A stretch of DNA of 64,000 nucleotides from positions 62,001-126,000 of the forward strand of contig NZ_LJOD01000006.1 of NCBI RefSeq assembly GCF_001295265.1. Reading direction: 5' to 3'. This document shows positions 16,251 to 25,355 of the stretch, one piece after another. Origin of the DNA: Chryseobacterium indologenes (GTDB lineage Bacteria; Bacteroidota; Bacteroidia; Flavobacteriales; Weeksellaceae). The notes beneath the pieces were generated by a model, which worked only from the letters and a program-made list of their open reading frames with translations, had not been told where the DNA came from and searched no databases. How positions within the stretch are numbered: the first letter of the stretch is position 1; every line of letters starts with the position of its first letter. Made by a program: the position numbers and the translations under genes.

Positions 16251-18080
16251 ATGAGATCTTACCCGCTGTTTGTTGTGATTCTGCTGATTGGTTTTGCTGT
16301 TATGTCTTTTAATCCTGTTGACAAAGGAGTGAAAAGTGAGGCTACATTTATCAATAAAGGCCTGGCTGACTTTAAAACCAGACTTGAGCAGCTGAAATCA
16401 GATGTCTATGAATTTTCGGAAGATCGCCTCTCACTTGAAGAATTACAGAAATCGTTGAGCCTTACAAGAAATTCATTTAAGGAAATTGAATTCTATATTG
16501 CTTATCATTATCCTGAATTTACCAAAACACACCTTAATGCAGCACCTTTATTTCATATTGAAGCAGCCGGAACTTCAGCTTATACCTTACCCCCGGAAGG
16601 ATTGCAGGTTTTGGACGAGCTGATATTTTCTGAAGAAGCAGGAGATGAAAAAGAGAAAATTAAAACAATTACAGACTTCTTATACAACAGCTATTCCGGG
16701 TTCTATCTGAGTGCTGTAAAGAATGGATTAAGCAAAGGAAATAATAAGACCCTTCCGCTCCGTATAGAGCTGATACGAATTTATACATTAGGGATAACAG
16801 GGTTTGATACACCCGGTTCCCTGAATATTTCTGAGGAGGCGGCTCATGCGCTTACAGGAATTAAGAGATATATTCATGATGAACCTTATTTCAGGAATTA
16901 TAACATACAGAAAGCAGATCAGATTCTAACCGGAAGTATCAGTTATCTCTCAAAGAATACAGATTTTGAAACCTTTGACCGGATTGAATTTTATAAAAAT
17001 TATTTACAGCCATTGTATGAGGAATTGGGTAAATGGGATGGCAGAACAGATGACCTTAAAGAGTTTTCAGGCTGGAATGTAAACAGTAAAGGTCTTTTTA
17101 ACAGTGATTTCCTGGATCCTTATTTTTATACATTGCTGAAATCTTCTGAAGACAATGCAGAGCTCCGTAATCTTGGAAAAGCAATCTTCTATGACGGAAA
17201 CTTAAGCGGGAACGGTAAAATGAGCTGTGCAGCATGCCACCTGCCGGAAAATGCTTTCACGGATCTTCAATCAAAATCTGAAAGCAATGTACAAGGGAAA
17301 ACTGTACTAAGAAATTCACCTTCGCTTTACAATGCCGTTTTTGCCAGGAGATTTTTCTATGACCTCCGTGCTTTTTATCTGGAACAGCAGGCTGAACATG
17401 TGATTTACAATGAAGATGAATTCAATACAAGCTATGAAGAGATCATTAAGAAATTAAAAGCAAGACCTGAGTATAAAAGAGCATTCCGTTCTGCATTTAA
17501 AGACGGAAAAATCAATAAAGAAAACTTTTCAAAAGCGCTGAGTTCGTATGTGGCATCGCTGCATTCTTTTGATAGTGATTTCGACCGTTTTATGAGGAAT
17601 GAAAAGGATGTTTCAGAGGATGTGAAAAAGGGGTACAATCTGTTTATGGGAAAAGCCAGCTGTGCTACCTGTCATTTTGCACCACATTTTTCAGGGCTGG
17701 TTCCTCCGTTTTTTAACGAAAATGAATCTGAAGTTTTAGGAGTTACCACAAAGCCTGTCAATCAGCTTCCTGTAGAATTGGATGCAGACCCGGGAAGAGC
17801 AAATAGTCCTGTAAAAAAGGAAAAATCATGGATTTATGATTACTCCTTCAAAACGGTAACAGTAAGAAATATAGCCCTTACTAAACCTTATTTTCATAAT
17901 GGAGCTTTCAATACGCTGGAAGAAGTTCTGGATTTCTACAATGAAGGCGGAGGAGAGGGGCTCGGCTTAAAAATGAAAAACCAAACACTTCCTCCGGATA
18001 AGCTGAATCTTACCCAAACAGAAATCAGACAAATTATCGCCTTTCTGAATTCCCTTACGGATGTTAGCAAAGCAAAATAA
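16251..18080 (+). CDS. Di-haem cytochrome c peroxidase (MauG/CcpA family) with long N-terminal helical domain
   Basis: Periplasmic enzyme expected to reduce peroxide or oxidise a partner protein. Two CxxCH haem sites are present: MSCAACHLPENAF and ASCATCHFAPHFSG. RNSPSLYNAVFARRFFYD and TVRNIALTKPYFHNGAFNTL are typical MauG-family segments. At 609 residues it is much longer than the usual 330-380; the first 270 residues after an N-terminal membrane/signal segment (LFVVILLIGFAVMSF) are helical and carry no haem motif. FKEIEFYIAYHYPEF is faintly like imelysin-type helical domains, but this is uncertain. It precedes the PhoX-like gene by 170 bases, with a separate promoter between. Confidence 0.9.
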   Translation: MRSYPLFVVILLIGFAVMSFNPVDKGVKSEATFINKGLADFKTRLEQLKSDVYEFSEDRLSLEELQKSLSLTRNSFKEIEFYIAYHYPEFTKTHLNAAPLFHIEAAGTSAYTLPPEGLQVLDELIFSEEAGDEKEKIKTITDFLYNSYSGFYLSAVKNGLSKGNNKTLPLRIELIRIYTLGITGFDTPGSLNISEEAAHALTGIKRYIHDEPYFRNYNIQKADQILTGSISYLSKNTDFETFDRIEFYKNYLQPLYEELGKWDGRTDDLKEFSGWNVNSKGLFNSDFLDPYFYTLLKSSEDNAELRNLGKAIFYDGNLSGNGKMSCAACHLPENAFTDLQSKSESNVQGKTVLRNSPSLYNAVFARRFFYDLRAFYLEQQAEHVIYNEDEFNTSYEEIIKKLKARPEYKRAFRSAFKDGKINKENFSKALSSYVASLHSFDSDFDRFMRNEKDVSEDVKKGYNLFMGKASCATCHFAPHFSGLVPPFFNENESEVLGVTTKPVNQLPVELDADPGRANSPVKKEKSWIYDYSFKTVTVRNIALTKPYFHNGAFNTLEEVLDFYNEGGGEGLGLKMKNQTLPPDKLNLTQTEIRQIIAFLNSLTDVSKAK

Positions 18081-18220
18081 ATGAGTATGAAAGCTTTAAA
18101 AAGGGACTGACCATTAAGTTTTAACAATTATTTAATCCCCTTAACATTAAGTTCCGGATTAATTAACAAATGCCTGGGTATATTTAAAATCCTATTAACG
18201 GAAGTGCCGGCTCAAAAAAA

Positions 18221-18228
18221 TAGTTTTG
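18221..18228 (+). promoter_or_regulatory. -7 promoter element of the PhoX-like gene
   Basis: TAGTTTTG ends 23 bases before the ATG at 18251, identical to the element before the upstream peroxidase gene. Confidence 0.65.
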
Positions 18229-18250
18229 CAAGGTCTAATAAATCAAAAAA

Positions 18251-20416
18251 ATGAATAAAAAACTACTAGCAATCGGAGCCATAGCATTGGCTACGGGGTT
18301 TAGCGTACAGGCACAAACCATTGTTTTCGACAAAAATTCATCATGGAGTTACAGAGATCTTGATCAGGCCCAGCCGGATGAATGGAAAACCCAAACCTAT
18401 GACATTTCTGCCTGGCCGGTAGGAAATGCACCGTTAGGATATGGAGATCCTGTAACAACAACCATTCATAATGGAGCTACCGGACTTGTCACAGCTTATT
18501 TTGCGAAAGATTTTACAGTGGATCTTTCAACTCTTTCAGATGAAATGGAGCTTGGAGTAATGAGAGACGACGGAATCATTGTTTACCTGAACGGAGAAGA
18601 AGTGGTAAGAGATAATATGCCCGCAGGAGCAGTTACTTTCAACACTTTTTCATCAACAACCATTGACGGGGCCGCAGAAAGCGTGTATAATCTTTTCTCT
18701 ATCCCGAAATCAAAATTTGTAAACGGAGTAAACAGAATTTCTATAGAACTTCACAATAGAAGTGTATCAAGCTCTGACCTTAGAATTGATGCTTATCTTA
18801 AAACTAAAGTAACGACTACCCCTCAGCCTACGGCCTGCAACGGGACGCATATCAGCTGCTTTACTTCTATTGTTCCTACAGCACAAACTAATAAGCTGAT
18901 TATTCCTGCCGAACATAAATACCAGCTTATCCTGAAAGAAGGGGATAATTACACAGAAGGAGGCGGAATGGTTGGCGGCCAGAATGACTTTACAGCATAC
19001 GTAGGGAAATCAGGAAGCAGCACAAACGGATATCTTTCTGTAAATCATGAGACCAATCCGGGAGGAGTAACCATGGCAGAGATCAACTATAATGCTGGCA
19101 CTAAACTATGGCAGCTTACAAGATCCAGAGCTGTCAGTTTCTCAGATCCCAGCCTTGTTCAGACCATCAGAAACTGTTCAGGCGGGATTACCCCTTGGGG
19201 AACAGTAGTTACCGCTGAAGAATCTGTGACCTCCAGTGATGTGAACGGCGACGGGTATAAAGATTACGGATGGCTGGTAGAAATAGATCCTGCTACAGCA
19301 CAGGTAGTTTCTAAAAACCCTGACGGCTCTAAAGGAAAGCTTTGGCAGATGGGAATTATGAACCATGAAAATGTGGTAATCAACAATGCCGGAACTACAG
19401 CTTACTACGGTGAAGACGGCGGAACACACATGGTATATAAATACGTGATGGATACTCCGAATGACCTTTCTTCAGGAAATCTTTATGTACTGAAGCTGGA
19501 TCAGGGACTGAGCGCTTCCGGAGATCCTGTAGCAGCAACAGCAACATGGATTCAGATTCCTAATAAAGTAAAAGCAGACCAGAATAATACCACATCGCTT
19601 GCGCAGTCATTGGGAGGAACAAGATTTAACGGGGTAGAAGATGTAGACATCAGCCCGCTGGACGGCAAGATTTACTTTACAGCAAAAGGTCTTGATAAAG
19701 TATACCGTCTTCAGGATAACGGAACTACGGCTTCTCAGGTAGAAACATTCGTGGGGGGATCTTCTACAACGTATTCATTCAATACTTCACAAGGAATGAA
19801 AACCGAAGCCTGGGGAGACGGAAATGATAACCTTACCTTTGATGAGCTTGGAAACCTTTGGGTGCTTCAGGACGGAGGAAAAAATTATATCTGGGTAATT
19901 GCACCGGATCATACTCAGGCCAACCCTAAAGTGAGGCTGTTCGCTTCAATGCCGGCAGGTTCGGAACCTACAGGACTTACCTTTACTCCGGATCATAAAT
20001 TTGGATTCTTCTCTATTCAGCATCCTAATTCTACAATCTTAACAGATGTAGACGCAACAGGGAATACTATTGATTACAGAGGAAAGTCTGCCACAGTAGT
20101 GATTGCTCTGAAAGAAAATCTTGGTACGAACGGTTCATTAGGTACAATTGATAACCATATTGCGGAAAATACGGTAACGGTTGCTCCTAACCCAACTTCC
20201 GGTCTGGTGAAGATCAATTCAGACAAAGGGCTGAAGGATATTCAGGTAACCGCTTACAGCATGGACGGAAAAATCGTTTATACGAAGAAGTTCAGCGGAT
20301 TAAACAGAGCTTTGGAACTTGATTTCACGAAGCAGCTGGAAGTATCCCGTATTTTGCTTTTAAATATTGAGGCTGAAGGAGGATTCCAGAAAACCGTAAA
20401 ATTAGTAAAGAAATAA
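18251..20416 (+). CDS. PhoX-like (DUF839) phosphatase with T9SS sorting domain
   Basis: Secreted protein of 721 residues: signal peptide (LAIGAIALATGFSVQAQ), an N-terminal beta domain of about 180 residues resembling carbohydrate-binding/PA14-like folds, then a PhoX-type beta-propeller. PhoX hallmarks are YLSVNHETNPGG, the iron-ligand Cys region NCSGGITPWGTVVTAEES, MGIMNHENVVINNAG, TRFNGVEDVDISPLDG and FDELGNLWVLQDGG. PhoX enzymes are calcium/iron alkaline phosphatases. The last 80 residues (VAPNPTSGLVKINS ... KLVKK) are a type A T9SS sorting domain, so it should leave the cell or sit on its surface. A strong hairpin terminator follows. Phosphatase activity is inferred from the family. Confidence 0.88.
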   Translation: MNKKLLAIGAIALATGFSVQAQTIVFDKNSSWSYRDLDQAQPDEWKTQTYDISAWPVGNAPLGYGDPVTTTIHNGATGLVTAYFAKDFTVDLSTLSDEMELGVMRDDGIIVYLNGEEVVRDNMPAGAVTFNTFSSTTIDGAAESVYNLFSIPKSKFVNGVNRISIELHNRSVSSSDLRIDAYLKTKVTTTPQPTACNGTHISCFTSIVPTAQTNKLIIPAEHKYQLILKEGDNYTEGGGMVGGQNDFTAYVGKSGSSTNGYLSVNHETNPGGVTMAEINYNAGTKLWQLTRSRAVSFSDPSLVQTIRNCSGGITPWGTVVTAEESVTSSDVNGDGYKDYGWLVEIDPATAQVVSKNPDGSKGKLWQMGIMNHENVVINNAGTTAYYGEDGGTHMVYKYVMDTPNDLSSGNLYVLKLDQGLSASGDPVAATATWIQIPNKVKADQNNTTSLAQSLGGTRFNGVEDVDISPLDGKIYFTAKGLDKVYRLQDNGTTASQVETFVGGSSTTYSFNTSQGMKTEAWGDGNDNLTFDELGNLWVLQDGGKNYIWVIAPDHTQANPKVRLFASMPAGSEPTGLTFTPDHKFGFFSIQHPNSTILTDVDATGNTIDYRGKSATVVIALKENLGTNGSLGTIDNHIAENTVTVAPNPTSGLVKINSDKGLKDIQVTAYSMDGKIVYTKKFSGLNRALELDFTKQLEVSRILLLNIEAEGGFQKTVKLVKK

Positions 20417-20431
20417 GTATTAATAATTCCC

Positions 20432-20471
20432 GTCCGGGGCGGCAGCGAAGCTGCCGCCCCGGACATTTTTT
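20432..20471 (+). terminator. Very strong GC-rich terminator after the PhoX-like gene
   Basis: A perfect 15-base inverted repeat (GTCCGGGGCGGCAGC with its complement) around the loop GAA, followed by ATTTTTT. It is far more GC-rich than its surroundings. Confidence 0.9.
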
Positions 20472-20475
20472 AGCT

Positions 20476-21375
20476 ATGAAAAAAATTCTTCTGACCGGTG
20501 CCGTTTTTTTTCTTTTTCACGCAAAAGCCCAGATTGATCCTGTAAAATATCCTACTTTTACCAGTATTGATGAGGCTTTGAACAGCAGTAAAACAGTCTA
20601 CAGTATGAGCTTCAGGGAAAAAGGACTCTTCAACCTTCCTCCGCAGATTGCCAGCCTTAAATCTCTGTTTTTTCTGAATATCATGGGAAATAAGCTGGAA
20701 AAGATGGATCAGGAGATTTTTGCTTTAAAAGAACTGGAAATTTTAAATGTCAATAATAACAGTATTAAATTCATTCCTGATGAAATAGGAGAATTGACTA
20801 AGCTGGAAACGTTTTCTATGAATCTCAACAGTCTTACAGGTATTAACCCAAATATAGCTAAACTCCAGCGTTTAAAAGCTGTTCACCTGGAAGCTAATAA
20901 TCTGAATGTTTTTCCGGAAGCTCTGATGAAGATTCCGTCTCTGGAAGAAATTAATCTGCAGGGGAATCAGATTAGTTTTATTACTGATCAGATAGACAAA
21001 ATCGAAAATCTTAAGTTTTTAAATCTTTCCGAAAACCAGATCAATGATATGGGGAGCCTTTCTTTTCCTGAAAATCTGAAATATCTTGAGCTACAGCAGA
21101 ATGCCATTACAAAACTTCCCGAAAATCTTTTTAAAGCCCGAAAGCTTGAATATCTGAATGCCAGCGGAAATAATATCTCTGAAATTTCATCACGGATTAA
21201 AGGTCTGAAAAACATGATCAGCATGAATCTGGCCAATAATAGCCTGAAAGATATTCCTTTGGAAATTACCCGTCTGAAAAATCTGAAAACATTAATTCTG
21301 ACAGGAAACCCAATAGAAAGACCTAAAATTGAACAACTGAAAAAGCTGATGCCGGAAACTCAGATCTATTTCTAA
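20476..21375 (+). CDS. Secreted leucine-rich-repeat protein
   Basis: A 299-residue protein with a signal peptide (MKKILLTGAVFFLFHAKA) followed by about nine 23-residue leucine-rich repeats, for example LKFLNLSENQINDMGSL and LEYLNASGNNISEISS. LRR solenoids bind proteins. There is no lipobox, membrane anchor or T9SS tail, so the periplasm is the most likely location. The start lies about 60 bases past the PhoX-like gene, immediately after the strong hairpin. Confidence 0.9.
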   Translation: MKKILLTGAVFFLFHAKAQIDPVKYPTFTSIDEALNSSKTVYSMSFREKGLFNLPPQIASLKSLFFLNIMGNKLEKMDQEIFALKELEILNVNNNSIKFIPDEIGELTKLETFSMNLNSLTGINPNIAKLQRLKAVHLEANNLNVFPEALMKIPSLEEINLQGNQISFITDQIDKIENLKFLNLSENQINDMGSLSFPENLKYLELQQNAITKLPENLFKARKLEYLNASGNNISEISSRIKGLKNMISMNLANNSLKDIPLEITRLKNLKTLILTGNPIERPKIEQLKKLMPETQIYF

Positions 21376-21377
21376 AT

Positions 21378-21701
21378 TTATCCGCCAACTCTTTTGGTTT
21401 TATACCCCATCTCTTTAAGGATATTCATAATCTTATCCCGGTTATCACCTTGAATAATGATGATACCATCCTTTTCGGAACCGCCTATTCCCAAAGTGGT
21501 TTTTATTTTTTTCGAGATTTTCTTTAAATCTTCCTCACTGCCTTCCCAGCCTTCTACAATGGTAACAGGCTTGCCATTTCTGCCTTTTTTCTCAAATTTG
21601 CACACCAGAGGTTCTTTCTGCTTGAATTTTTCTTCAGGCATTTCAAAATCCTGCTCTTCATGATCAGGGAAAAGGTTCTTTAATTGATCTCGTAAATCCA
21701 T
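21378..21701 (-). CDS. SUI1/YciH-family translation initiation factor-like protein
   Basis: A 107-residue homologue of eukaryotic eIF1/bacterial YciH, which can influence start-codon fidelity. The SUI1 core is evident: EKKGRNGKPVTIVEGWEG, KKISKKIKTTLGIGGSEK and IIIQGDNRDKIMNILKEMGY. It converges on the LRR gene with a two-base gap. A -7 element lies only five bases upstream of its ATG, implying a very short leader. Confidence 0.92.
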   Translation of the reverse strand: MDLRDQLKNLFPDHEEQDFEMPEEKFKQKEPLVCKFEKKGRNGKPVTIVEGWEGSEEDLKKISKKIKTTLGIGGSEKDGIIIIQGDNRDKIMNILKEMGYKTKRVGG

Positions 21702-21705
21702 AAAA

Positions 21706-21713
21706 CAAAATTA
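21706..21713 (-). promoter_or_regulatory. -7 element of the SUI1 gene
   Basis: The minus strand reads TAATTTTG, five bases before the ATG. The mRNA would be almost leaderless. Confidence 0.5.
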
Positions 21714-21993
21714 ATAATAAATAATTTAATGAGAGATATAATTGTGGAGTTACAGGAGCTGAAAGCCGCTGAATATTAAATCAATTAAAAAATAAAATAC
21801 TTATTCTTTGTGACTTTCATAATTTATTTATGTTTTTTGAACTTACAAAATATGACTTAATATGGATCTTTTTGTTCTTTAAAAACTGCCGCATACGGCA
21901 TCTGTTTTCCAGACTTATTAATTGTTTTTTGTTTATTCATATAATATTTTACTACTTTGTACAGTTAAATAATAAATTTAGTATAATAAAACC

Positions 21994-23238
21994 ATGAAAA
22001 TAAAAACGAATCAGCTGCTTGCGGCCTGTTTTCTCACTTATGCAACAGTAAATGCACAATCAGGATTTTCCAATAACCCATTAAATGCTGTTTTTGAAAC
22101 GAGTGATACCGAAAAGTTCTGGAAAGCTTTCGATAAAATGGACACTTCCAAAGACAATCCTTTTACAGAATATATGAAGAATGGCTCACAGGGCGTTAAA
22201 GGCTTTACCGCATTCAGGATCATTAATGCAGATTCATTATATACGATGGTTAAAAGACGGAAGGAAGATTACCTGAAAAGCCGCAACGTCCTTGCCGGAA
22301 TAGGGCAGAAGGAAAAAAGAGCAAAGGCTATTTACAGTGCTATGAAATACTGGTATCCGGAAGCTAAATTTCCTCCTGTTTATTTTGTGTATGGCAGATT
22401 TAATTCCGGAGGCACAGTCTCCAAAGACGGAATTATTATCGGAACAGAAATGCTTGCTAATCTGGACGGGGTGATGGGGCTTGTTGCTCATGAGCTGATC
22501 CATTTTCAGCAGAATATAAAAGGAGATGATTCTTTATTGAAAAATACCCTGATGGAGGGTGGGGCTGATTTTATCAGTGAAATGATTTCCGGAGAAAATA
22601 TCAATACAGGACCTTTCCGCTATGGTGAGGCCCATTTGGATGCTTTGTGCAGGGAATTCGTAACCCAATTAAAAAGCGATGACAATACAGATTGGCTTTA
22701 CGGAACCAGTAAAAAAGATGACAGACCCAATGATCTGGGATATTGGATGGGCTATAAAATTTCGGCAGCTTACTTCAATAAGCAAAAAGATAAGCATAAG
22801 GCGATCCATGATATTCTCAATATTGAAAACCCATTGGAATTCCTTAAAGAAAGTGGCTTTTTAGATCCTTATATCAAAGAATATACGGAAGGCAAAAAAA
22901 TGAAATTTGATGATTTTTATAAGCTCTATTCAGACGAAATTCATGAAGTTACTTTAACCGTAAGTGTTCCTGATAAGAATGATGAGGTGTATATTACAGG
23001 AAATCAGCCGGAATTAGGGAGCTGGACGCCATCCTCTATTAAAATGAACAGGAAAAGTGCTAAAGAAAGAAGTATTACTTTAAAAATACATCTTCCCGTC
23101 CAGTTTAAATTCACCAAAGGAAACTGGGAGAGTGAAGCAGATGTAAAAGGAAAGGACAGATGGCAGAATATTAGAATTGAAGAGAAACCTTCAAAACCGG
23201 TGCATTATGAAATCACAAACTGGTTTAAGAATCAATAG
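21994..23238 (+). CDS. Secreted zinc metalloprotease (DUF2268-like) with C-terminal CBM20-like domain
   Basis: A 414-residue exported protein with signal peptide (LLAACFLTYATVNAQ). The central domain has the zincin motif HELIHFQQ preceded by LDGVMGLVA and followed by LMEGGADFISEMI, whose Glu is the probable third ligand; this is the DUF2268 predicted Zn-protease pattern. The last 100 residues match starch-binding CBM20 modules (VYITGNQPELGSWTPSS, QFKFTKGNWESE). Substrate is unknown; the combination suggests action on, or anchoring to, a polysaccharide. It appears monocistronic. Confidence 0.85.
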   Translation: MKIKTNQLLAACFLTYATVNAQSGFSNNPLNAVFETSDTEKFWKAFDKMDTSKDNPFTEYMKNGSQGVKGFTAFRIINADSLYTMVKRRKEDYLKSRNVLAGIGQKEKRAKAIYSAMKYWYPEAKFPPVYFVYGRFNSGGTVSKDGIIIGTEMLANLDGVMGLVAHELIHFQQNIKGDDSLLKNTLMEGGADFISEMISGENINTGPFRYGEAHLDALCREFVTQLKSDDNTDWLYGTSKKDDRPNDLGYWMGYKISAAYFNKQKDKHKAIHDILNIENPLEFLKESGFLDPYIKEYTEGKKMKFDDFYKLYSDEIHEVTLTVSVPDKNDEVYITGNQPELGSWTPSSIKMNRKSAKERSITLKIHLPVQFKFTKGNWESEADVKGKDRWQNIRIEEKPSKPVHYEITNWFKNQ

Positions 23239-23260
23239 AGATTAAAATCTGCTGAATCTG

Positions 23261-23297
23261 CATGATCTGTGAGTAAATTTTACGCTCGCAGATCATG
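23261..23297. repeat. Intergenic inverted repeat
   Basis: CATGATCTGTGAG and CTCGCAGATCATG form a 13-base stem with one G-U pair and an 11-base loop. There is no T run after it, so it is not a classical terminator; it resembles a dispersed intergenic palindrome. Confidence 0.65.
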
Positions 23298-23633
23298 TTG
23301 TAAATAAACCAAATTATCATTTAAATTAAACTGCGTATTTCCAGCGTCCGCTTCATCAGACCAACGGAGCTGACTCTCTTCTTTGCCTTCTGAAATCAGC
23401 GGAATGAATCATTAATTTTGCTTTAATTTTTTTCTCATATTTTGCACAGGCAGCCCATCAATGAGTGAATTCGTGGTAAAAATATTCTTATACAAATCCG
23501 GCAGATTTTACGGTAAACTGTTACAAAATGATAACAAATTATCATAGAAAGACCAGATTCAGGCTGAACATTAAAAATTCAGGATACTGTTAAAATTAGA
23601 CGCTGTAAATTCTTCTGTTCATCGGAAATTAGG

Positions 23634-23641
23634 TAAATTTG
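23634..23641 (+). promoter_or_regulatory. gpmI: -7 promoter element of gpmI
   Basis: TAAATTTG matches TAnnTTTG and ends 20 bases before the ATG. Confidence 0.65.
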
Positions 23642-23660
23642 TATAACAAAAGTTTACAAA

Positions 23661-25202
23661 ATGTCAAAAAAAGCAATATTAGCAATCCTTGACGGATGGG
23701 GGCTGGGCATGAATCCGGATGTTTCGGCAATAGACAAAGCAGATACACCGTTTATTGACAGCTGTTATAAAAAATTTCCTCATACAACCCTTGAAGCAAG
23801 TGGCCTGGCAGTAGGACTTCCGGCCGGACAGATGGGGAATTCCGAAGTGGGTCACATGAATTTAGGAGCCGGAAGAGTGGTGTACCAGAACCTGGTAAAA
23901 CTCAATATGGCAGTGGAAAACGGAACTTTAGGACAGGAGAAGGTTATTCAGGATGCTTTTGAATATGCTAAAAAAGAAAATAAAAAAGTACACTTTATAG
24001 GATTGGTATCCAATGGAGGGGTACATTCTCATATCAATCACCTGAAAGGCCTTTTAACGGCTGCAAAAGAATCAGGATTGAACGAAAATGTTTTTGTTCA
24101 TGCATTTACAGACGGAAGAGACTGTGATCCGCATTCAGGATTAGGCTTTATTGAAGAACTGCAAAAGCACATGGAAGCAACTACCGGGAAACTGGCTACT
24201 ATTGTAGGACGGTATTACGCCATGGACAGAGATAAAAGATGGGAACGTGTAAAATTAGCTTACGATGCGCTTGTAGAAGGAGTAGGGCTTCAGACTACAG
24301 ATGCTATAGCAGCGATTAAGGCTTCCTATGATAATAATATAACAGATGAGTTTTTGAAACCGATCATCATGGTCAATACTACAGCTACCGGAAATGTGGT
24401 GCCTGTAGCTAAAATCATCGATAATGATGTGGTAATCTGCTTCAATTTCCGTACAGACAGGGGACGTGAAATTACAGAAGTTCTCTCACAAAAAGATTTT
24501 CCGGAATTCTTTATGCGTAAGTTAAATCTGTATTATGTAACACTTACCAATTACGACAAAACATTCCAAAATGTACAGGTTGTCTTCGATGAGGAAGTTT
24601 TGAAGGATACCATGGGAGAGGTGCTTGAAAGAAATGGTAAAACCCAGATCAGAATTGCTGAAACAGAAAAATACCCCCACGTAACATTCTTCTTTTCAGG
24701 TGGAAGGGAAAAAGAATTTGAAGGCGAAAGAAGACTGCTTTGTCCAAGCCCGAAAGATGTTCCTACTTATGATCTGAAACCGGAAATGTCTGCTTATGAT
24801 ATTACTAATGCCATTGTTCCGGAACTGGAAAACGGAACTGCTGATTTTGTATGTTTAAATTTTGCCAATACCGACATGGTAGGACATACCGGAGTTTTTG
24901 AAGCAGCAGTAAAAGCAGCTGAAACAGTAGATAAGTGTATTGAAAAAGTAGCAACTGCTGCCTATGAGAACGGTTATGCTGTTTTCATTCTGGCTGACCA
25001 CGGAAATTCCGATGTAATGATTAACCCGGACGGAACACCTAATACCCAGCATTCAACCAATCTGGTCCCTTTTATTGTAATGGATAAAGATCATACCTGG
25101 AACCTGAAACCCGGTAAACTGGGAGACGTAGCTCCAACTATCCTGAAAGTTATGGGAGTGGAAACTCCGGAAATAATGACCGGAAATATTTTAGTTAGCT
25201 AA
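23661..25202 (+). CDS. gpmI: 2,3-bisphosphoglycerate-independent phosphoglycerate mutase
   Basis: Interconverts 3- and 2-phosphoglycerate in glycolysis. The 513-residue protein belongs to the alkaline-phosphatase superfamily. ILDGWGLG contains a metal-binding Asp, the catalytic Ser is in GNSEVGHMNLGAGR, and HAFTDGRDCDP and RYYAMDRDKRWER are substrate-binding. LADHGNSDVM and QHSTNLVPF complete the second metal site. The gene is monocistronic with its own promoter. Confidence 0.98.
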   Translation: MSKKAILAILDGWGLGMNPDVSAIDKADTPFIDSCYKKFPHTTLEASGLAVGLPAGQMGNSEVGHMNLGAGRVVYQNLVKLNMAVENGTLGQEKVIQDAFEYAKKENKKVHFIGLVSNGGVHSHINHLKGLLTAAKESGLNENVFVHAFTDGRDCDPHSGLGFIEELQKHMEATTGKLATIVGRYYAMDRDKRWERVKLAYDALVEGVGLQTTDAIAAIKASYDNNITDEFLKPIIMVNTTATGNVVPVAKIIDNDVVICFNFRTDRGREITEVLSQKDFPEFFMRKLNLYYVTLTNYDKTFQNVQVVFDEEVLKDTMGEVLERNGKTQIRIAETEKYPHVTFFFSGGREKEFEGERRLLCPSPKDVPTYDLKPEMSAYDITNAIVPELENGTADFVCLNFANTDMVGHTGVFEAAVKAAETVDKCIEKVATAAYENGYAVFILADHGNSDVMINPDGTPNTQHSTNLVPFIVMDKDHTWNLKPGKLGDVAPTILKVMGVETPEIMTGNILVS

Positions 25203-25323
25203 AATTCAACAATAATGATAAAAAAGTACCGTTATAGTAGTGTATCACGGTCTTCTTTTATGATTTATGTCAGACATGATATGAGTTGCATACTTTATTA
25301 TGCGGTAAATAATAAATAAATCA

Positions 25324-25331
25324 TATCTTTG
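25324..25331 (+). promoter_or_regulatory. -7 promoter element of the desaturase gene
   Basis: TATCTTTG lies 24 bases before the ATG at 25356 and overlaps a possible upstream TTG start at 25329, which argues against that longer start. Confidence 0.7.
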
Positions 25332-25355
25332 CTATTTAAAATTAATAGAGTTATA

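Larger units (their letters stand above)
23239..23660. other. Intergenic region upstream of gpmI
   Basis: About 420 bases without a supported gene. It holds a long hairpin near its left end, a stretch with unusually high C content around 23340-23400, and the gpmI promoter at its right end. No RNA gene was recognised. Confidence 0.6.
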
